Counted from the stretch's first letter, positions 1 through 9,431 are shown. The stretch: DNA of 64,000 nucleotides from Sphingomonadaceae bacterium (GCA_021732525.1 JAKFUU010000004.1:1-64000), one strand, 5' to 3'. Numbers and translations are program-made. Notes: generated from the letters alone by a model not told the origin.

Positions 1-10
1 CGGATCAAAA

Positions 11-199
11 TTATTGCGCGGTAATTTCGTCGTTGGTTTCGGCTTCGATTGTGGCAGCCGTTTTTTCGGCTGCTTCTTCCAAAGCTTTTGTTTCACGGGC
101 AATTTCGCTTTGCGATGAATTGGCGTTTAGCGCGGCTGTATCATCGTCCGCCGAACAAGCGGTTGCCAACGAAAAGATCAATGCCAGATATCGGCTCAT
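11..199 (-). CDS. Small putative lipoprotein (62 aa)
   Basis: The product is a 62-residue protein of unknown function. It opens with a short hydrophobic stretch (residues 4-14) ending in LATAC, which could be a lipobox with Cys15 as the lipidated residue; the -3 position is Ala rather than Leu, so this is weaker than a classical lipobox. The mature part is acidic and rich in Ala, Glu and Thr and looks disordered or helical. Its ATG overlaps the stop of the upstream M28 peptidase gene by an ATGA at 196-199, so the two are probably translated together. I recognise no family. It may simply be a lineage-specific envelope protein. Confidence 0.55.
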   Translation of the reverse strand: MSRYLALIFSLATACSADDDTAALNANSSQSEIARETKALEEAAEKTAATIEAETNDEITAQ

Positions 200-1581
200 G
201 GTTTAATCTCTGGCCTCAACTCCCCGGCATAATTTGACAATTCTTCGAGGACGATGGTCCAAGCCACCACATTTTGCTGAAGTTGCTTTTTATCGATCAA
301 CGCGATGGTATCGCGGGCATTATGGTGAATTTCGAAATAGCGGCTGCCATCTTGTTGCAGGTCGATCACACCAAGACCCTGCGCTGCGATGATCGGGCCG
401 ACATCCGCGCCGCCGGTTGCCTTGTCGCGGCCCGGCGCGATGCCGAGCAAGGCCAAGCGCCGTGTAATCCGGTCTTGCAGCGGTTTTGCACCTTCGGGCA
501 AAGTGAAATCCACCCGCCACACCCGGTCGGCGCCAAAATCAGATTCCATCGCGAGCGCATGCGGCGTCGCTGCATGCTGAACGGCATAATCCTTGCCGCC
601 CCAAACGCCGACTTCTTCGGCGCCTGCCCATAAGATGCGGATGGTGCGCAGCGGCGTGCCATGATTTTTAATATAGCTGGCCGCCGCCGTAATGATGCCG
701 CAGCCCGCGGCATCGTCAAATGCGCCAGTGGCCAAATCCCAGCTATCCAAATGGCATGCGATCACGACCGGGGGCAGGGCGGAATTGCTGCCCGTAACCT
801 GTGCGATCACATTGCCCGATGGCTGCTGCCCCAGATTTTTGGGTGTTAACGTCAATGAAGCAGCAATAGGCCTGCGAATTTTGACATATAGGGCCACGAA
901 TTTATCGGCATCCAGGTTGGAAACTGCGGCGGCGGGTATCGGCGTTACACCGGCTTCAAAATTGGTATTGCCGGTATGCGGATGATCATGATCCGCGGTG
1001 CCGGCGGAGCGAACAAGAATCGCCAAAGCGCCCTTTTTTGCCGCCACATTCGGCCCTTGAAACCGCGCTCTGCCGAAATAGCTATAGCTGCTGCCATCTT
1101 GCGTTGCGGTCATATTATGATCGATGAAAATAATCTTGCCTTTGACTTGATCATCCTTGGCCGCGACAAGATCATCAAAGGTCTGGAAGTAAACGATTTC
1201 GCCGGTGAGTGCAGCCGCGCCCGTCGATCCTGAATTGCCCAGCGCAGCGATGCTCAATTCCATCTTCTGCGGCGCAGTGATGACCGCTGTTTCTGCGCCG
1301 CGCACCCATGTGGGCATCATGAATTTTTCCTCGCGCACATTGGCAAAACCAAGCTTAGCAAGCTTTTTCAGCGCCCAATCGCGCCCGCGCTGTTCGGCCT
1401 GCGTTCCCGCTTGCCGGTGGCCCACCTCGGCGGTGAGCTCGGCGGTAATTTGGTAAGCGATAACATCGCTTGCCGCCTTATCCGCCGGGCCGGTTGAGGG
1501 CGGCGCGGCGGTCAGGCCGAATGCGGGATTTGCCGCCATTAAGGCGGCGGCGAGGCTCAGGTGATAAGTCGTTTTTTTCAT
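196..1581 (-). CDS. Secreted M28-family zinc aminopeptidase
   Basis: An exported metallopeptidase of the M28 family, which removes N-terminal residues from peptides using two zinc ions. I start it at the ATG at 1581 because the next residues (MKKTTYHLSLAAALMAA) form a normal signal peptide; an upstream ATG at 1617 would add 12 residues ahead of it. A protease-associated (PA) domain lies around residues 150-235. The catalytic domain follows, with candidate zinc ligands in HLDSWD (about 277), the DD pair (289), EE (322), Asp348 and a late His in EIHHNARDT (about 419). It sits divergent from ettA and overlaps the downstream small lipoprotein gene by four bases. The exact substrate cannot be told from sequence. 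Confidence 0.88.
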   Translation of the reverse strand: MKKTTYHLSLAAALMAANPAFGLTAAPPSTGPADKAASDVIAYQITAELTAEVGHRQAGTQAEQRGRDWALKKLAKLGFANVREEKFMMPTWVRGAETAVITAPQKMELSIAALGNSGSTGAAALTGEIVYFQTFDDLVAAKDDQVKGKIIFIDHNMTATQDGSSYSYFGRARFQGPNVAAKKGALAILVRSAGTADHDHPHTGNTNFEAGVTPIPAAAVSNLDADKFVALYVKIRRPIAASLTLTPKNLGQQPSGNVIAQVTGSNSALPPVVIACHLDSWDLATGAFDDAAGCGIITAAASYIKNHGTPLRTIRILWAGAEEVGVWGGKDYAVQHAATPHALAMESDFGADRVWRVDFTLPEGAKPLQDRITRRLALLGIAPGRDKATGGADVGPIIAAQGLGVIDLQQDGSRYFEIHHNARDTIALIDKKQLQQNVVAWTIVLEELSNYAGELRPEIKP

Positions 1582-1697
1582 GGCGCACCGTCTATCAATG
1601 AAAGCGGCTATTGCCAATCTCTGATCTTGCGGCGCTCAGCGGCAATCGCTAGGGACGGTTCAAATTTCCAATAGAATGAACCGACAAGGGACGAGCC

Positions 1698-3377
1698 ATG
1701 GCCGCGCAATATAGCTTTGTAATGAAAAATATGAGCAAAACCTTTCCCGGTGCGAATAAGCCGGTGCTCAGCAATATTAATCTGCAATTCTATCCCGATG
1801 CGAAGATCGGCATCGTTGGTCCCAACGGCACGGGTAAATCGACCTTGATGAAGATCATGGCGGGAATGGACAGCGAATTTACTGGCGAGGCATGGCCCGG
1901 CGAACATATCTCCGTCGGCTATCTGGCGCAGGAGCCGCAGCTTGATGACAGCAAAACGGTGAAAGAGAATGTCATGGACGGCGTGCGGCCCGTTGCCGAC
2001 ATGATCGATCGTTTCAACGAAATTTCGATGCTGATGGGTGATCCGCCCGCCGATGCCGATTTTGATGCGTTGATGGAAGAGATGGGCACGTTGCAAGAGA
2101 AGATCGACGCCGCCGATGGCTGGGCGCTCGATAGCCATCTGGAGCTGGCTATGGAGGCGCTGCGCTGCCCGCCGGGCGATAGCGCGGTCACCAACCTGTC
2201 GGGCGGTGAAAAACGCCGGGTGGCGCTAACACGCTTGTTGCTCGAAAAGCCCGATATCCTGCTGCTCGATGAGCCGACCAACCATTTGGACGCCGAAAGC
2301 GTCGCCTGGCTGGAAAAGCATTTGTCCGATTATAAGGGCAATGTGATCCTGGTCACCCACGACCGCTATTTCCTCGACAATGTCGTCAGCTGGATATTGG
2401 AGCTCGATCGCGGGCGTTATTTTGTCTATGAGGGCAATTATTCAACCTATCTGGAAAAGAAGGGCAAGCGGCTCGAGCAAGAGGCGCGCGAGGACAGCGG
2501 CCGGCAAAAAGCCATCAAGGATGAGCTGGAATGGATCCGGCAGAGCCCTAAGGCGCGGCAGACCAAATCGAAAGCGCGGATTAAGAGCTTTGATCAGCTG
2601 GTGCAGGCGCAGGAAAACCGCACACCGGGCAAGGCGCAGATCGTTATCCAGACCCCCGAACGGTTGGGCAGCAAGGTGATCGAAGTTAAGAATGTTGCCA
2701 AAGCCTATGGTGATAAGCTTTTGTTCGAAAATCTGTCTTTTTCGGTTCCGCCTGGCGGCATTGTGGGTGTCATCGGCCCCAATGGTGCGGGTAAATCGAC
2801 CCTGTTCAAACTGATCACCGGGCAAGAAACCGCCGATAGCGGCGAGGTGGAATTGGGCGAAACGGTGAAGCTGGGCTTTGTCGATCAGAGCCGCGATGAT
2901 TTGGACGCGAATAAGAATGTCTGGGAAGAAATTTCCGACGGCGCGGACTTTATGAAGGTCGGCAAGCATGAAATGCCCACGCGCGCCTATGTCGGCGCCT
3001 TCAACTTTAAGGGTACCGATCAGCAGAAGAAGGTTGGTCAGCTATCGGGGGGCGAGCGCAACCGTGTGCATATGGCAAAAATGCTCAAACAAGGCGGCAA
3101 CGTGCTGCTGCTCGATGAGCCGACCAATGATTTGGATGTGGAAACCTTATCCGCGCTCGAAGAAGCGCTGGAAAGCTTTGCCGGATGCGCGGTGGTGATC
3201 AGCCATGACCGTTTCTTCCTTGACCGTTTGGCGACGCATATTTTGGCCTTTGAAGGCGACAGCCATGTCGAATGGTTCGAAGGCAATTTCGAAAGCTACG
3301 AAGAAGATAAAATCGCGCGGCTGGGCGATGAAGCGACCCGGCCAAGCCGCACAACTTATAAGAAAATGACACGTTAG
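1698..3377 (+). CDS. ettA: Energy-dependent translational throttle protein EttA (ABC-F ATPase)
   Basis: A soluble ABC-F protein of 559 residues with two ATP-binding cassettes and no membrane segments. EttA binds the ribosomal E site and controls entry into elongation according to ATP level. Visible motifs are Walker A GPNGTGKST (about 40) and GPNGAGKST (about 357), signatures LSGGEKRRV and LSGGERNRV, and Walker B boxes ILLLDEPTNHLD and VLLLDEPTNDLD. The linker between the cassettes is charged, as in the family. An AAGGGA sits just before the ATG. The length matches typical EttA. Its stop codon overlaps, tail to tail, the stop of the symporter gene on the other strand (TTAG at 3374-3377). Confidence 0.93.
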   Translation: MAAQYSFVMKNMSKTFPGANKPVLSNINLQFYPDAKIGIVGPNGTGKSTLMKIMAGMDSEFTGEAWPGEHISVGYLAQEPQLDDSKTVKENVMDGVRPVADMIDRFNEISMLMGDPPADADFDALMEEMGTLQEKIDAADGWALDSHLELAMEALRCPPGDSAVTNLSGGEKRRVALTRLLLEKPDILLLDEPTNHLDAESVAWLEKHLSDYKGNVILVTHDRYFLDNVVSWILELDRGRYFVYEGNYSTYLEKKGKRLEQEAREDSGRQKAIKDELEWIRQSPKARQTKSKARIKSFDQLVQAQENRTPGKAQIVIQTPERLGSKVIEVKNVAKAYGDKLLFENLSFSVPPGGIVGVIGPNGAGKSTLFKLITGQETADSGEVELGETVKLGFVDQSRDDLDANKNVWEEISDGADFMKVGKHEMPTRAYVGAFNFKGTDQQKKVGQLSGGERNRVHMAKMLKQGGNVLLLDEPTNDLDVETLSALEEALESFAGCAVVISHDRFFLDRLATHILAFEGDSHVEWFEGNFESYEEDKIARLGDEATRPSRTTYKKMTR

Positions 3378-4804
3378 ATCCGGGCCAGCGGTGTGGGCCT
3401 CATCACGCTAACAATCACCACCGCTGCCATCGCCGCTACAAATCCCGGGATAATTTCATAAAGTGACGCGCTCCAGCCCAGCGCGATCCAGCCGATAACG
3501 ACCAGCGCGCCGGTAATCATCCCCGCCATCGCGCCCGCCAATGTCATCCGCGGCCATGTGAGCGCCAGAATGATGACCGGGCCAAACGCCGCACCAAACC
3601 CGGCCCAGGCGTTGCTGACCAGGCTCAAGATACTGCTCGATGGATTTTGCGCGAGCAGCATGGCGGCGGCGGCAACCGCAACGACAGACAGCCTGCCCAC
3701 CGTCACAATCTCCCGCTCGCTGGCGCTGCGGCGGATGAATAAGCGGTATATATCCTCGGTCAATGAGGAGCCGGTTACGAGTAGCTGCGCCGAAATCGTG
3801 CTCATGATCGCCGCCAAAATCGCCGCCAGCAGGAAACCAATCGCCAGCGGGGCAAATAAATCCCCGGCGAGCAGGATGAAAATGGTTTCGGGGTCCGCCA
3901 CCGCCAACCCCTTTTGTTCGGCGTAGACCCGCCCGATCAAGCCAACCATCACCGCGCCGCATAGCGTAACCGCCATCCACACCATACAGATATTGCGGGC
4001 GAGCGGGATGTCTTTCACCGATCGGATGGCCATAAAGCGCACGATGATATGCGGCTGCCCAAAATAGCCAAGCCCCCATGCTGCGGTGGACAATATGCCG
4101 ACCGTCGTCGTTCCCGCAAACAGGCTGGTCATGCCGGGGTCGATATCGGTCAGCGCGGCCGCCAGATCGGTGCCCTGCGCCAACCCCTGCCATGCCAACA
4201 ACGGCACAATCACCAGCGCGATCGCCATAATCGTTCCCTGCACAAAATCGGTCAGGCTCACCGCCAAAAATCCGCCGAGCACAACATAAGCGACAACCAC
4301 CGATGCGGTGATCCATAATCCGGTTTGATAATCCGCATTAAAGGCGGTTTGAAACAGCTTCCCGCCCGCGACCAGGCCCGATGCCGAATAGAGCGCAAAA
4401 AATACGATAATCACGATGCTGGCGGTCAACCGCAAAATATGCCGTTGATCGCCGAAACGGTTGCCCAAAAATTCCGGGATCGTGAGCGCATTACCATAGC
4501 TTTCGGTCTGGGCGCGCAGCCGGGGGGCAACGATAATCCAATTGAGCAAAGCGCCGGTAAACAGACCGATCGCAATCCAAGCCTCCGCCAGGCCCGAAAT
4601 ATATAACGCGCCGGGCAGCCCGAGCATCAGCCATCCCGACATATCGGAAGCCCCCGCCGCAAGCGCGGTGACGGCGGGCCCCAGTTGCCGCCCCGACAGC
4701 AGATATTCGGCGCTGTTCGCGGTGGATTTGCGCCAGGCATAAATGCCAATGCCAAGCATTAAGACGAAATAAGCCGACAGGCTGATGATGGTTCCATTTG
4801 GCAT
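3374..4804 (-). CDS. putP: Sodium:proline symporter, PutP family
   Basis: An inner-membrane sodium/solute symporter of the SSS family, 476 residues with about 12-13 hydrophobic helices. The N-terminal third closely resembles E. coli PutP as I remember it: GASDMSGWLMLGLPGA carries the Asp/Ser pair (Asp54, Ser56) used in sodium binding, followed by SGLAEAWIAIGL. Proline uptake is therefore the likeliest job, though other SSS members carry other solutes. No proline dehydrogenase gene is next to it, so substrate is inferred from similarity only. It is convergent with ettA, sharing four bases including both stop codons, and is followed upstream by a 51-base gap to the PNPOx-family gene, which is on the same strand. 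Confidence 0.85.
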   Translation of the reverse strand: MPNGTIISLSAYFVLMLGIGIYAWRKSTANSAEYLLSGRQLGPAVTALAAGASDMSGWLMLGLPGALYISGLAEAWIAIGLFTGALLNWIIVAPRLRAQTESYGNALTIPEFLGNRFGDQRHILRLTASIVIIVFFALYSASGLVAGGKLFQTAFNADYQTGLWITASVVVAYVVLGGFLAVSLTDFVQGTIMAIALVIVPLLAWQGLAQGTDLAAALTDIDPGMTSLFAGTTTVGILSTAAWGLGYFGQPHIIVRFMAIRSVKDIPLARNICMVWMAVTLCGAVMVGLIGRVYAEQKGLAVADPETIFILLAGDLFAPLAIGFLLAAILAAIMSTISAQLLVTGSSLTEDIYRLFIRRSASEREIVTVGRLSVVAVAAAAMLLAQNPSSSILSLVSNAWAGFGAAFGPVIILALTWPRMTLAGAMAGMITGALVVIGWIALGWSASLYEIIPGFVAAMAAVVIVSVMRPTPLARI

Positions 4805-4855
4805 GATTCGTCTCCCGCTGTTATTGCTTTTGAACCAAGCTTAGCCGAATAGGGA

Positions 4856-5479
4856 TCAAGGGACCAGCCATTGTCCTTGCCACGCTCCGGCGGCGTCATT
4901 CCAACGAAACATCGCCCGGCGGTGACCTCGATTGGCGAGATAAAGCCAATCAACCCGGTCAAAAATGACATATAAAACCGCGAAATTATCGCGCGCGGGG
5001 GCAAGTTGATCTTCCGTGGGTTTGATACCCTCGATCCATTCAGGTAGCCCCGATGTCGGCGCGTCGCTGATGCCGCCCGGCGCATTTTCGGCCATATAGC
5101 ATCGCCGCGCAAAAAGCGTCGATTCGCGCCATGCTGCGTCAATTGCGGGGCTATCTGTTTCAATTTGCCCATGACCGGTGAGCCGCAATTGCAGCTTGGC
5201 CGGCTCGTCATAAATTAGCACGGATATTTTATTGGAGCCCGCCAGTTGGCCTACTTTGTCGCCCCGGCTGTCGGTGTGAAAGCGCAGGCGACGGGCTTCC
5301 CAATCGCATTCACGCAGGATCATCACGCGCTGGCTTGGCATGCCGCCCGCATCAACCGTAGCAACGACGGGCGTATGCGCGGCGCAATGCCGGTCCTGCG
5401 CGCCGCGAAGCAGCAATGCGCGCGCCTCAGCAAGGCTGAGCATCAGATCATCGTAAAAAGCGGGTATCTCGCCGCTCAT
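4856..5479 (-). CDS. Pyridoxamine 5'-phosphate oxidase-family flavoprotein
   Basis: A 207-residue protein of the PNPOx split-barrel flavin-binding family. The early part reads like PdxH (VVATVDAGGMPSQRVMILR, then RLRFHTDSRGDKVGQL), and the end has an aromatic/basic segment HRRAMFRWNDAAGAWQGQWL similar in position to the PdxH C terminus. It lacks the full set of PdxH C-terminal substrate residues I would expect, so I call only the family: FMN-binding and probably an oxidase or reductase. The ATG overlaps the stop of the carbonic anhydrase gene upstream by ATGA at 5476-5479, so the two form one transcription unit. Confidence 0.75.
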   Translation of the reverse strand: MSGEIPAFYDDLMLSLAEARALLLRGAQDRHCAAHTPVVATVDAGGMPSQRVMILRECDWEARRLRFHTDSRGDKVGQLAGSNKISVLIYDEPAKLQLRLTGHGQIETDSPAIDAAWRESTLFARRCYMAENAPGGISDAPTSGLPEWIEGIKPTEDQLAPARDNFAVLYVIFDRVDWLYLANRGHRRAMFRWNDAAGAWQGQWLVP

Positions 5480-6111
5480 GCCGCCGAAAATTCCCCGCTG
5501 ATCTCGTCAAGCACATGCAATTTGCCGTCGCTGATCGCGAAGAAGGCGCCGTGTAAGGTCAGCTCCCCGCCGGCTTCCTTTTCGCTTATGCATGGAAAAC
5601 TGCGCAAATTGGCGAGGCTGACTTTTACCGCCGCCAATTCCATCGCGCGTTCGGCGGCGCTCCCGCTGGTGCCGTGTGCTGCGGCCACCTCCGCCTGCGC
5701 ATCATCGAGCAAGCTGATCCAATCGGCGATGAAGCGGCCTTCGCCAAAATCCGCGCCTTCCATCTGCTTGGTCAAAGCCGCTCGGCACCCACCGCACAGG
5801 CCGTGACCCATCACCACTATCTCTTCCACTTTCAGAAATTGCACCGCAAATTCGAGCGCAGCCGAAACTCCGTGGCGGCCCGGCGTAGTTTCAAAAGGGG
5901 GCACCAAGGCGGCGACATTACGCAACACAAAAATCTCGCCGGGGTTGCAATCAAATATCTGTGTGGGGTCAACCCGGCTGTCGGAGCAGGAGATGATCAT
6001 GACCTTGGGCGATTGCCCTTCGGCCAGTTCCGACCAGCGCTCATGCTGAATTTTCCAAGCCTGCCTGCGAAATCGCTGATAGCCATCAACAAGATTGGTA
6101 AACAGCGTCAT
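5476..6111 (-). CDS. can: Beta-class carbonic anhydrase
   Basis: A 211-residue beta-carbonic anhydrase, which interconverts CO2 and bicarbonate in the cytoplasm. The zinc-binding set is complete: Cys42 with the Asp44-Arg46 dyad in CSDSRVDP, then His103 and Cys106 in GHGLCGGC. The open frame runs upstream to 6396, but that part lies in the divergent lipA promoter area and lacks family similarity; the ATG at 6111 ([14 protein letters not shown]) gives the usual length and start. It is translationally coupled to the PNPOx-family gene downstream. Divergent from lipA with about 90 bases between the start codons. Confidence 0.93.
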   Translation of the reverse strand: MTLFTNLVDGYQRFRRQAWKIQHERWSELAEGQSPKVMIISCSDSRVDPTQIFDCNPGEIFVLRNVAALVPPFETTPGRHGVSAALEFAVQFLKVEEIVVMGHGLCGGCRAALTKQMEGADFGEGRFIADWISLLDDAQAEVAAAHGTSGSAAERAMELAAVKVSLANLRSFPCISEKEAGGELTLHGAFFAISDGKLHVLDEISGEFSAA

Positions 6112-6201
6112 GGAATGGCCCCTTTTGGTTGCAATTTGCGCATCCCTAAACTGCCATTTTCGGGGTGGCAAGCGGGTAGAAAAATCCCTAGACCAAAAGC
6201 C

Positions 6202-7140
6202 ATGAATGAAGTGACCCGTATAGAGCCCGAGAATAACCCGCAAGCGCGCCCGCGCAAGCCCGACTGGATCCGCGTAAAAGCCCCAACCAGCAAAGGCTAT
6301 CACGACACGCGCAAGCTGATGCGTGATTTGAACCTCAACACGGTTTGTGAAGAGGCGGCTTGCCCGAATATCGGCGAATGCTGGACCAAAAAGCACGCAA
6401 CGGTGATGATCTTGGGCGATGTCTGCACCCGGGCCTGTGCCTTTTGCAATGTCAAAACCGGCATGCCCAAAATGGTCGATCCGTTAGAGCCGGAACATGT
6501 CGCCATCGCCGCTGCGAAACTTGGCTTGGAGCATATTGTCATCACATCGGTGGACCGCGATGATTTGCCCGATGGCGGGGCTGGGCAATTTGTGAAGGTG
6601 ATTAACGCGCTGCGCCGCAATACGCCCGGCACCACGATCGAAATTCTCACGCCCGATTTTCGCAATAAGGCGGACGCCGCGGTGGAAGCCATCGTCACTG
6701 CACGGCCCGATGTTTATAATCATAATCTGGAAACCGTGCCGCGGCTCTACCCCGCCATCCGGCCCGGCGCGCGTTATTATGCCTCGATCCGCCTGCTGGA
6801 AACCGTGAAGCGCCACGATCCGTCGATCTTCACCAAATCGGGTATTATGCTAGGGCTGGGTGAGGAGCGGCTGGAGGTGCATCAGGTGATGGATGATATG
6901 CGCAGCGCCGATATCGATTTCCTGACCATGGGCCAATATTTGCAGCCCACACCGCGCCATACCAAGGTGATGGATTTCATCACGCCTGCCGCCTTTGACG
7001 CCTATGCCGCCATCGCGCGCGCCAAAGGTTTTTTGCAAGTCGCCGCCAGCCCGCTGACCCGTTCGAGTTACCATGCGGGCGACGATTTTGCGCAAATGCG
7101 TGCCGCGCGCGAGGCAAAATTGGCCAAGGCGGCGGTTTAG
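6202..7140 (+). CDS. lipA: Lipoyl synthase LipA
   Basis: A 312-residue radical-SAM enzyme that inserts two sulfurs into protein-bound octanoyl groups to make lipoyl cofactor. All diagnostic cysteines are present: the auxiliary cluster set Cys49, Cys54 and Cys60 ([12 protein letters not shown]), the radical-SAM CxxxCxxC at 75-82 (CTRACAFC), and the C-terminal RSSYHAG whose serine binds the auxiliary cluster. An earlier in-frame ATG exists at 5674 but would run through the antisense of the carbonic anhydrase gene; ATG 6202 ([10 protein letters not shown]) gives the usual family start. A coenzyme-Q-binding-type gene follows 11 bases later, so they are likely co-transcribed. Confidence 0.96.
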   Translation: MNEVTRIEPENNPQARPRKPDWIRVKAPTSKGYHDTRKLMRDLNLNTVCEEAACPNIGECWTKKHATVMILGDVCTRACAFCNVKTGMPKMVDPLEPEHVAIAAAKLGLEHIVITSVDRDDLPDGGAGQFVKVINALRRNTPGTTIEILTPDFRNKADAAVEAIVTARPDVYNHNLETVPRLYPAIRPGARYYASIRLLETVKRHDPSIFTKSGIMLGLGEERLEVHQVMDDMRSADIDFLTMGQYLQPTPRHTKVMDFITPAAFDAYAAIARAKGFLQVAASPLTRSSYHAGDDFAQMRAAREAKLAKAAV

Positions 7141-7151
7141 GCTTAAAAAGC

Positions 7152-7583
7152 ATGCCCCGCCATCACGAGCGCCGTTCCTTGCCATATAGCGCCGCGCAAA
7201 TGTATGATCTGGTCGCTGATGTTCGCGCCTATCCGCAATTTCTACCCTGGGTGAGCGCCATTCGCGTGCGTCAAGAAAATGACCAGGAAATGCTCGCCGA
7301 CATGGTGGTCGGTTTCAAAAGTTTGCGCGAAACGTTCAGCTCACGGGTGGTAAAACAGCCAAAATCAGCGATTATCGTCGATTATCTCGATGGTCCGATG
7401 AGGAGCCTACACAATCAGTGGCTTTTTGAAGATGTGCCCACCGGCGGGTCACAGGTTGATTTCAGCGTCGATTTCTCGTTTCGCAATGCGTTATTTGAAG
7501 CCATGGCCGGACAGTTTTTTGACAGCGCATTGCGCAAAATGACCGGGGCCTTCGTGGGCCGGGCGGATGCGCTTTACGGTTGA
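7152..7583 (+). CDS. RatA/Coq10-type START-domain protein
   Basis: A 143-residue single-domain protein of the SRPBCC (START-like) superfamily, closest to the RatA toxin/Coq10 group. Typical sequence landmarks are LPYSAAQMYDLVADVRAYPQFLPW near the start (residues about 9-32) and the C-terminal amphipathic helix. In mitochondria Coq10 binds ubiquinone and helps its use in respiration; alphaproteobacterial relatives are thought to act likewise, while the E. coli relative was reported as a ribosome-association toxin. Function here is therefore open. It follows lipA by 11 bases and is followed by a palindromic repeat (7600-7738). Confidence 0.82.
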   Translation: MPRHHERRSLPYSAAQMYDLVADVRAYPQFLPWVSAIRVRQENDQEMLADMVVGFKSLRETFSSRVVKQPKSAIIVDYLDGPMRSLHNQWLFEDVPTGGSQVDFSVDFSFRNALFEAMAGQFFDSALRKMTGAFVGRADALYG

Positions 7584-7599
7584 TTATGGGTCTAGTCGC

Positions 7600-7738
7600 C
7601 GTCATGCTGAACTTGTTTCAGCATCCATTTCTCGGCTGTAACAGATGATGCAGTCTATATAGAAACTCAGAGCTTTTCTCTTATCTGCAGCCGCTGGCTA
7701 AGCTTCGCAATGGACCCTGAAACAAGTTCAGGGTGACG
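7600..7738. repeat. Palindromic intergenic repeat (GTCATGCTGAAC type)
   Basis: Two ~30-base arms, 7600-7629 and 7709-7738, are inverted copies of one another with about 26 of 30 positions matching; each outer end reads CGTCA. About 79 bases separate them. Elements with this GTCATGCTGAACTTGTTTCA arm are scattered in many sphingomonad genomes as far as I recall. The right arm overlaps the 3' end of cinA and supplies its stop codon (7728-7730). Confidence 0.8.
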
Positions 7739-8267
7739 GGGTATGTGTTGGCAGCAACAGTTCCAACGCATATTGCGCGGCCGAAAGGCGGATTTCCGCG
7801 CGCGATAAATGATTGCCCAATTGCTTGACTTCGGCAAAGACATCTTCGGGATCCTGTCCTTTTTTGGCCAAGGCAAAGACCACCGTGCCGACCGGCTTGT
7901 CGTCGCTGCCGCCGTCCGGTCCGGCAACCCCGCTTACAGCCACCGCGACATCCGCGCCGCTTTTGGCGAGCGCGCCCAGCGCCATCGCCCAAGCGGTCGC
8001 CACCGAAACCGCGCCAAAGGCATCGATTATGTCGCGGTTAACGCCGAGTATTTCGGTTTTGGCTTCGTTGGCATAGGTGACGAAGCCATATTCAAAAATC
8101 GCGCTGCTGCCCGGAATTTCGGTGATCGCCGCGCTAACAAGGCCGCCCGTGCAGCTTTCCGCCGTTGCCACTTTGCGGCCCGCCGCTGCATTTTCGCGCA
8201 CGACGCGGCGCGCCAATGCGGAAACCGCCGCTGGCAAGATTGAATGTGATGATTTTGCGCGCGCCAT
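7728..8267 (-). CDS. pncC: CinA-family nicotinamide-nucleotide amidohydrolase (PncC)
   Basis: A 179-residue stand-alone CinA C-terminal domain. PncC deamidates nicotinamide mononucleotide to nicotinate mononucleotide in pyridine nucleotide salvage. The conserved block ATAESCTGGLVSAAITEIPG (residues about 34-53) and the following GSSAIFEYGFVTYANEAK are clear, as is SGVAGPDGG further on. The N-terminal molybdopterin-binding-like domain of long CinA proteins is absent, as is usual in proteobacteria. It starts directly after the ispDF stop, in the same transcription unit. The last residues (THTPSP) and stop are written by the right arm of the palindromic repeat, so the native C terminus was probably altered. 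Confidence 0.9.
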   Translation of the reverse strand: MARAKSSHSILPAAVSALARRVVRENAAAGRKVATAESCTGGLVSAAITEIPGSSAIFEYGFVTYANEAKTEILGVNRDIIDAFGAVSVATAWAMALGALAKSGADVAVAVSGVAGPDGGSDDKPVGTVVFALAKKGQDPEDVFAEVKQLGNHLSRAEIRLSAAQYALELLLPTHTPSP

Positions 8268-9431
8268 TCAATTTTCCGCCCGGAATAAAGTCGCGATCGC
8301 TTGCGCCGCGATGCCTTCTTCCCGGCCCGTAAAGCCCAGCCGCTCGGTCGTGGTCGCCTTTACCGATATTTGACCGATATCGACCATCATTATTCCGGCC
8401 AACCGTTGCCGCATGGCTTGACGGTGCGGGCCAATTTTTGGGGCTTCGCAGATGATCGTCACGTCGGCATTGGCAAGGCCGTAACCCGCGCCGCGCGCAA
8501 GTTCCACCGCATGGCGCAAAAATTGATCCGACGAAGCGCCGCGCCATTTGGCATCGCTCGGCGGGAAATGATCGCCAATATCGCCCAGCGCCATTGCGCC
8601 CAATATCGCATCGGTCAGCGCGTGGATCGCCACGTCCGCATCGCTGTGACCCGCAAGACCGCTGTGATGATCAATCTTGATGCCGCAAAGCCAAAGCTCT
8701 TCGCCTTGGGTCAGCTTATGCACATCGAACCCGGTGCCGGAACGGACGGCGGGAAAGGTCATTCTATTCTCCTGATTTTGGCTAAAATCGCCGGCAAATG
8801 TATATTTATGAAGCGTTTCATCGCCCGGCACGATGGCGACATTATAACCGGCGGCCATCGCCATGCGGGCATCATCGGTGGCCTCTTGCGCGCTGTCCCA
8901 TTTGCGGTGTGCGTCCAATATGGCGTCATAACGAAAGGCTTGCGGCGTTTGAACCCGCCATAAATGTGCGCGCGGCACGGTCTCTCCCATAATCGCGCCG
9001 CCCCGCGCGAGGCTATCGACGACGGGCAGCGCAGGGACCGCGCCGGGATTTTCGGTTAGCGCTGCGATCAAATCATCAATCACCCGCGCAGGCAAAAATG
9101 GCCGTGCCGCATCATGGATCAACACCGCACCGGGCGGTTGATCCGCGAGCGCCTCGAGCGCGTGGCGCACGCTGTCGCGCCGGGTTTCGCCGCCCGTTAC
9201 AAATATCGCATCGGGTAGCCCGGCCAAGGCGTGACGCGCCCAAACCTCTTGCCCTGCGCCGATAACGACGATCACGCGCGAAATCGCCGGATGCGCCGAT
9301 AGGGTCATATAGCTATGGCGCAGCATCGGGTGACCTTGCAGAGTGCGATATTGCTTAGGCAGATCACCGCCCACGCGGCTACCCGAGCCGGCGGCGACGA
9401 TAATGGCGGCAATTTGGGGGATGGACGGCAT
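8268..9431 (-). CDS. ispDF: Bifunctional IspD/IspF enzyme of the MEP isoprenoid pathway
   Basis: A 387-residue fusion. The N-terminal part (about 1-220) is 2-C-methyl-D-erythritol 4-phosphate cytidylyltransferase, with IIVAAGSGSRVGGDLPKQY and VLIHDAARPFLP. From about residue 224 it is 2-C-methyl-D-erythritol 2,4-cyclodiphosphate synthase, with GTGFDVHKL (zinc-binding Asp/His), GLAGHSDADV and GALGDIGDHFPPSD-like sequence. It thus covers two non-consecutive steps of the MEP route. The frame extends to 9491 but the ATG at 9431 (MPSIPQIAAIIVAAG) fits the family. The fusion is common in alphaproteobacteria. pncC begins at the next base after the stop, so the two are coupled. Confidence 0.95.
   Translation of the reverse strand: MPSIPQIAAIIVAAGSGSRVGGDLPKQYRTLQGHPMLRHSYMTLSAHPAISRVIVVIGAGQEVWARHALAGLPDAIFVTGGETRRDSVRHALEALADQPPGAVLIHDAARPFLPARVIDDLIAALTENPGAVPALPVVDSLARGGAIMGETVPRAHLWRVQTPQAFRYDAILDAHRKWDSAQEATDDARMAMAAGYNVAIVPGDETLHKYTFAGDFSQNQENRMTFPAVRSGTGFDVHKLTQGEELWLCGIKIDHHSGLAGHSDADVAIHALTDAILGAMALGDIGDHFPPSDAKWRGASSDQFLRHAVELARGAGYGLANADVTIICEAPKIGPHRQAMRQRLAGIMMVDIGQISVKATTTERLGFTGREEGIAAQAIATLFRAEN

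Noticed and set aside
3456-4316. 286-codon open frame on the minus strand
   Set aside because: Same strand but wrong frame of the PutP-like gene; Arg/Gly-rich shadow.
5674-6201. N-terminal extension of lipA
   Set aside because: It would run through the antisense of carbonic anhydrase; the family start is at 6202.
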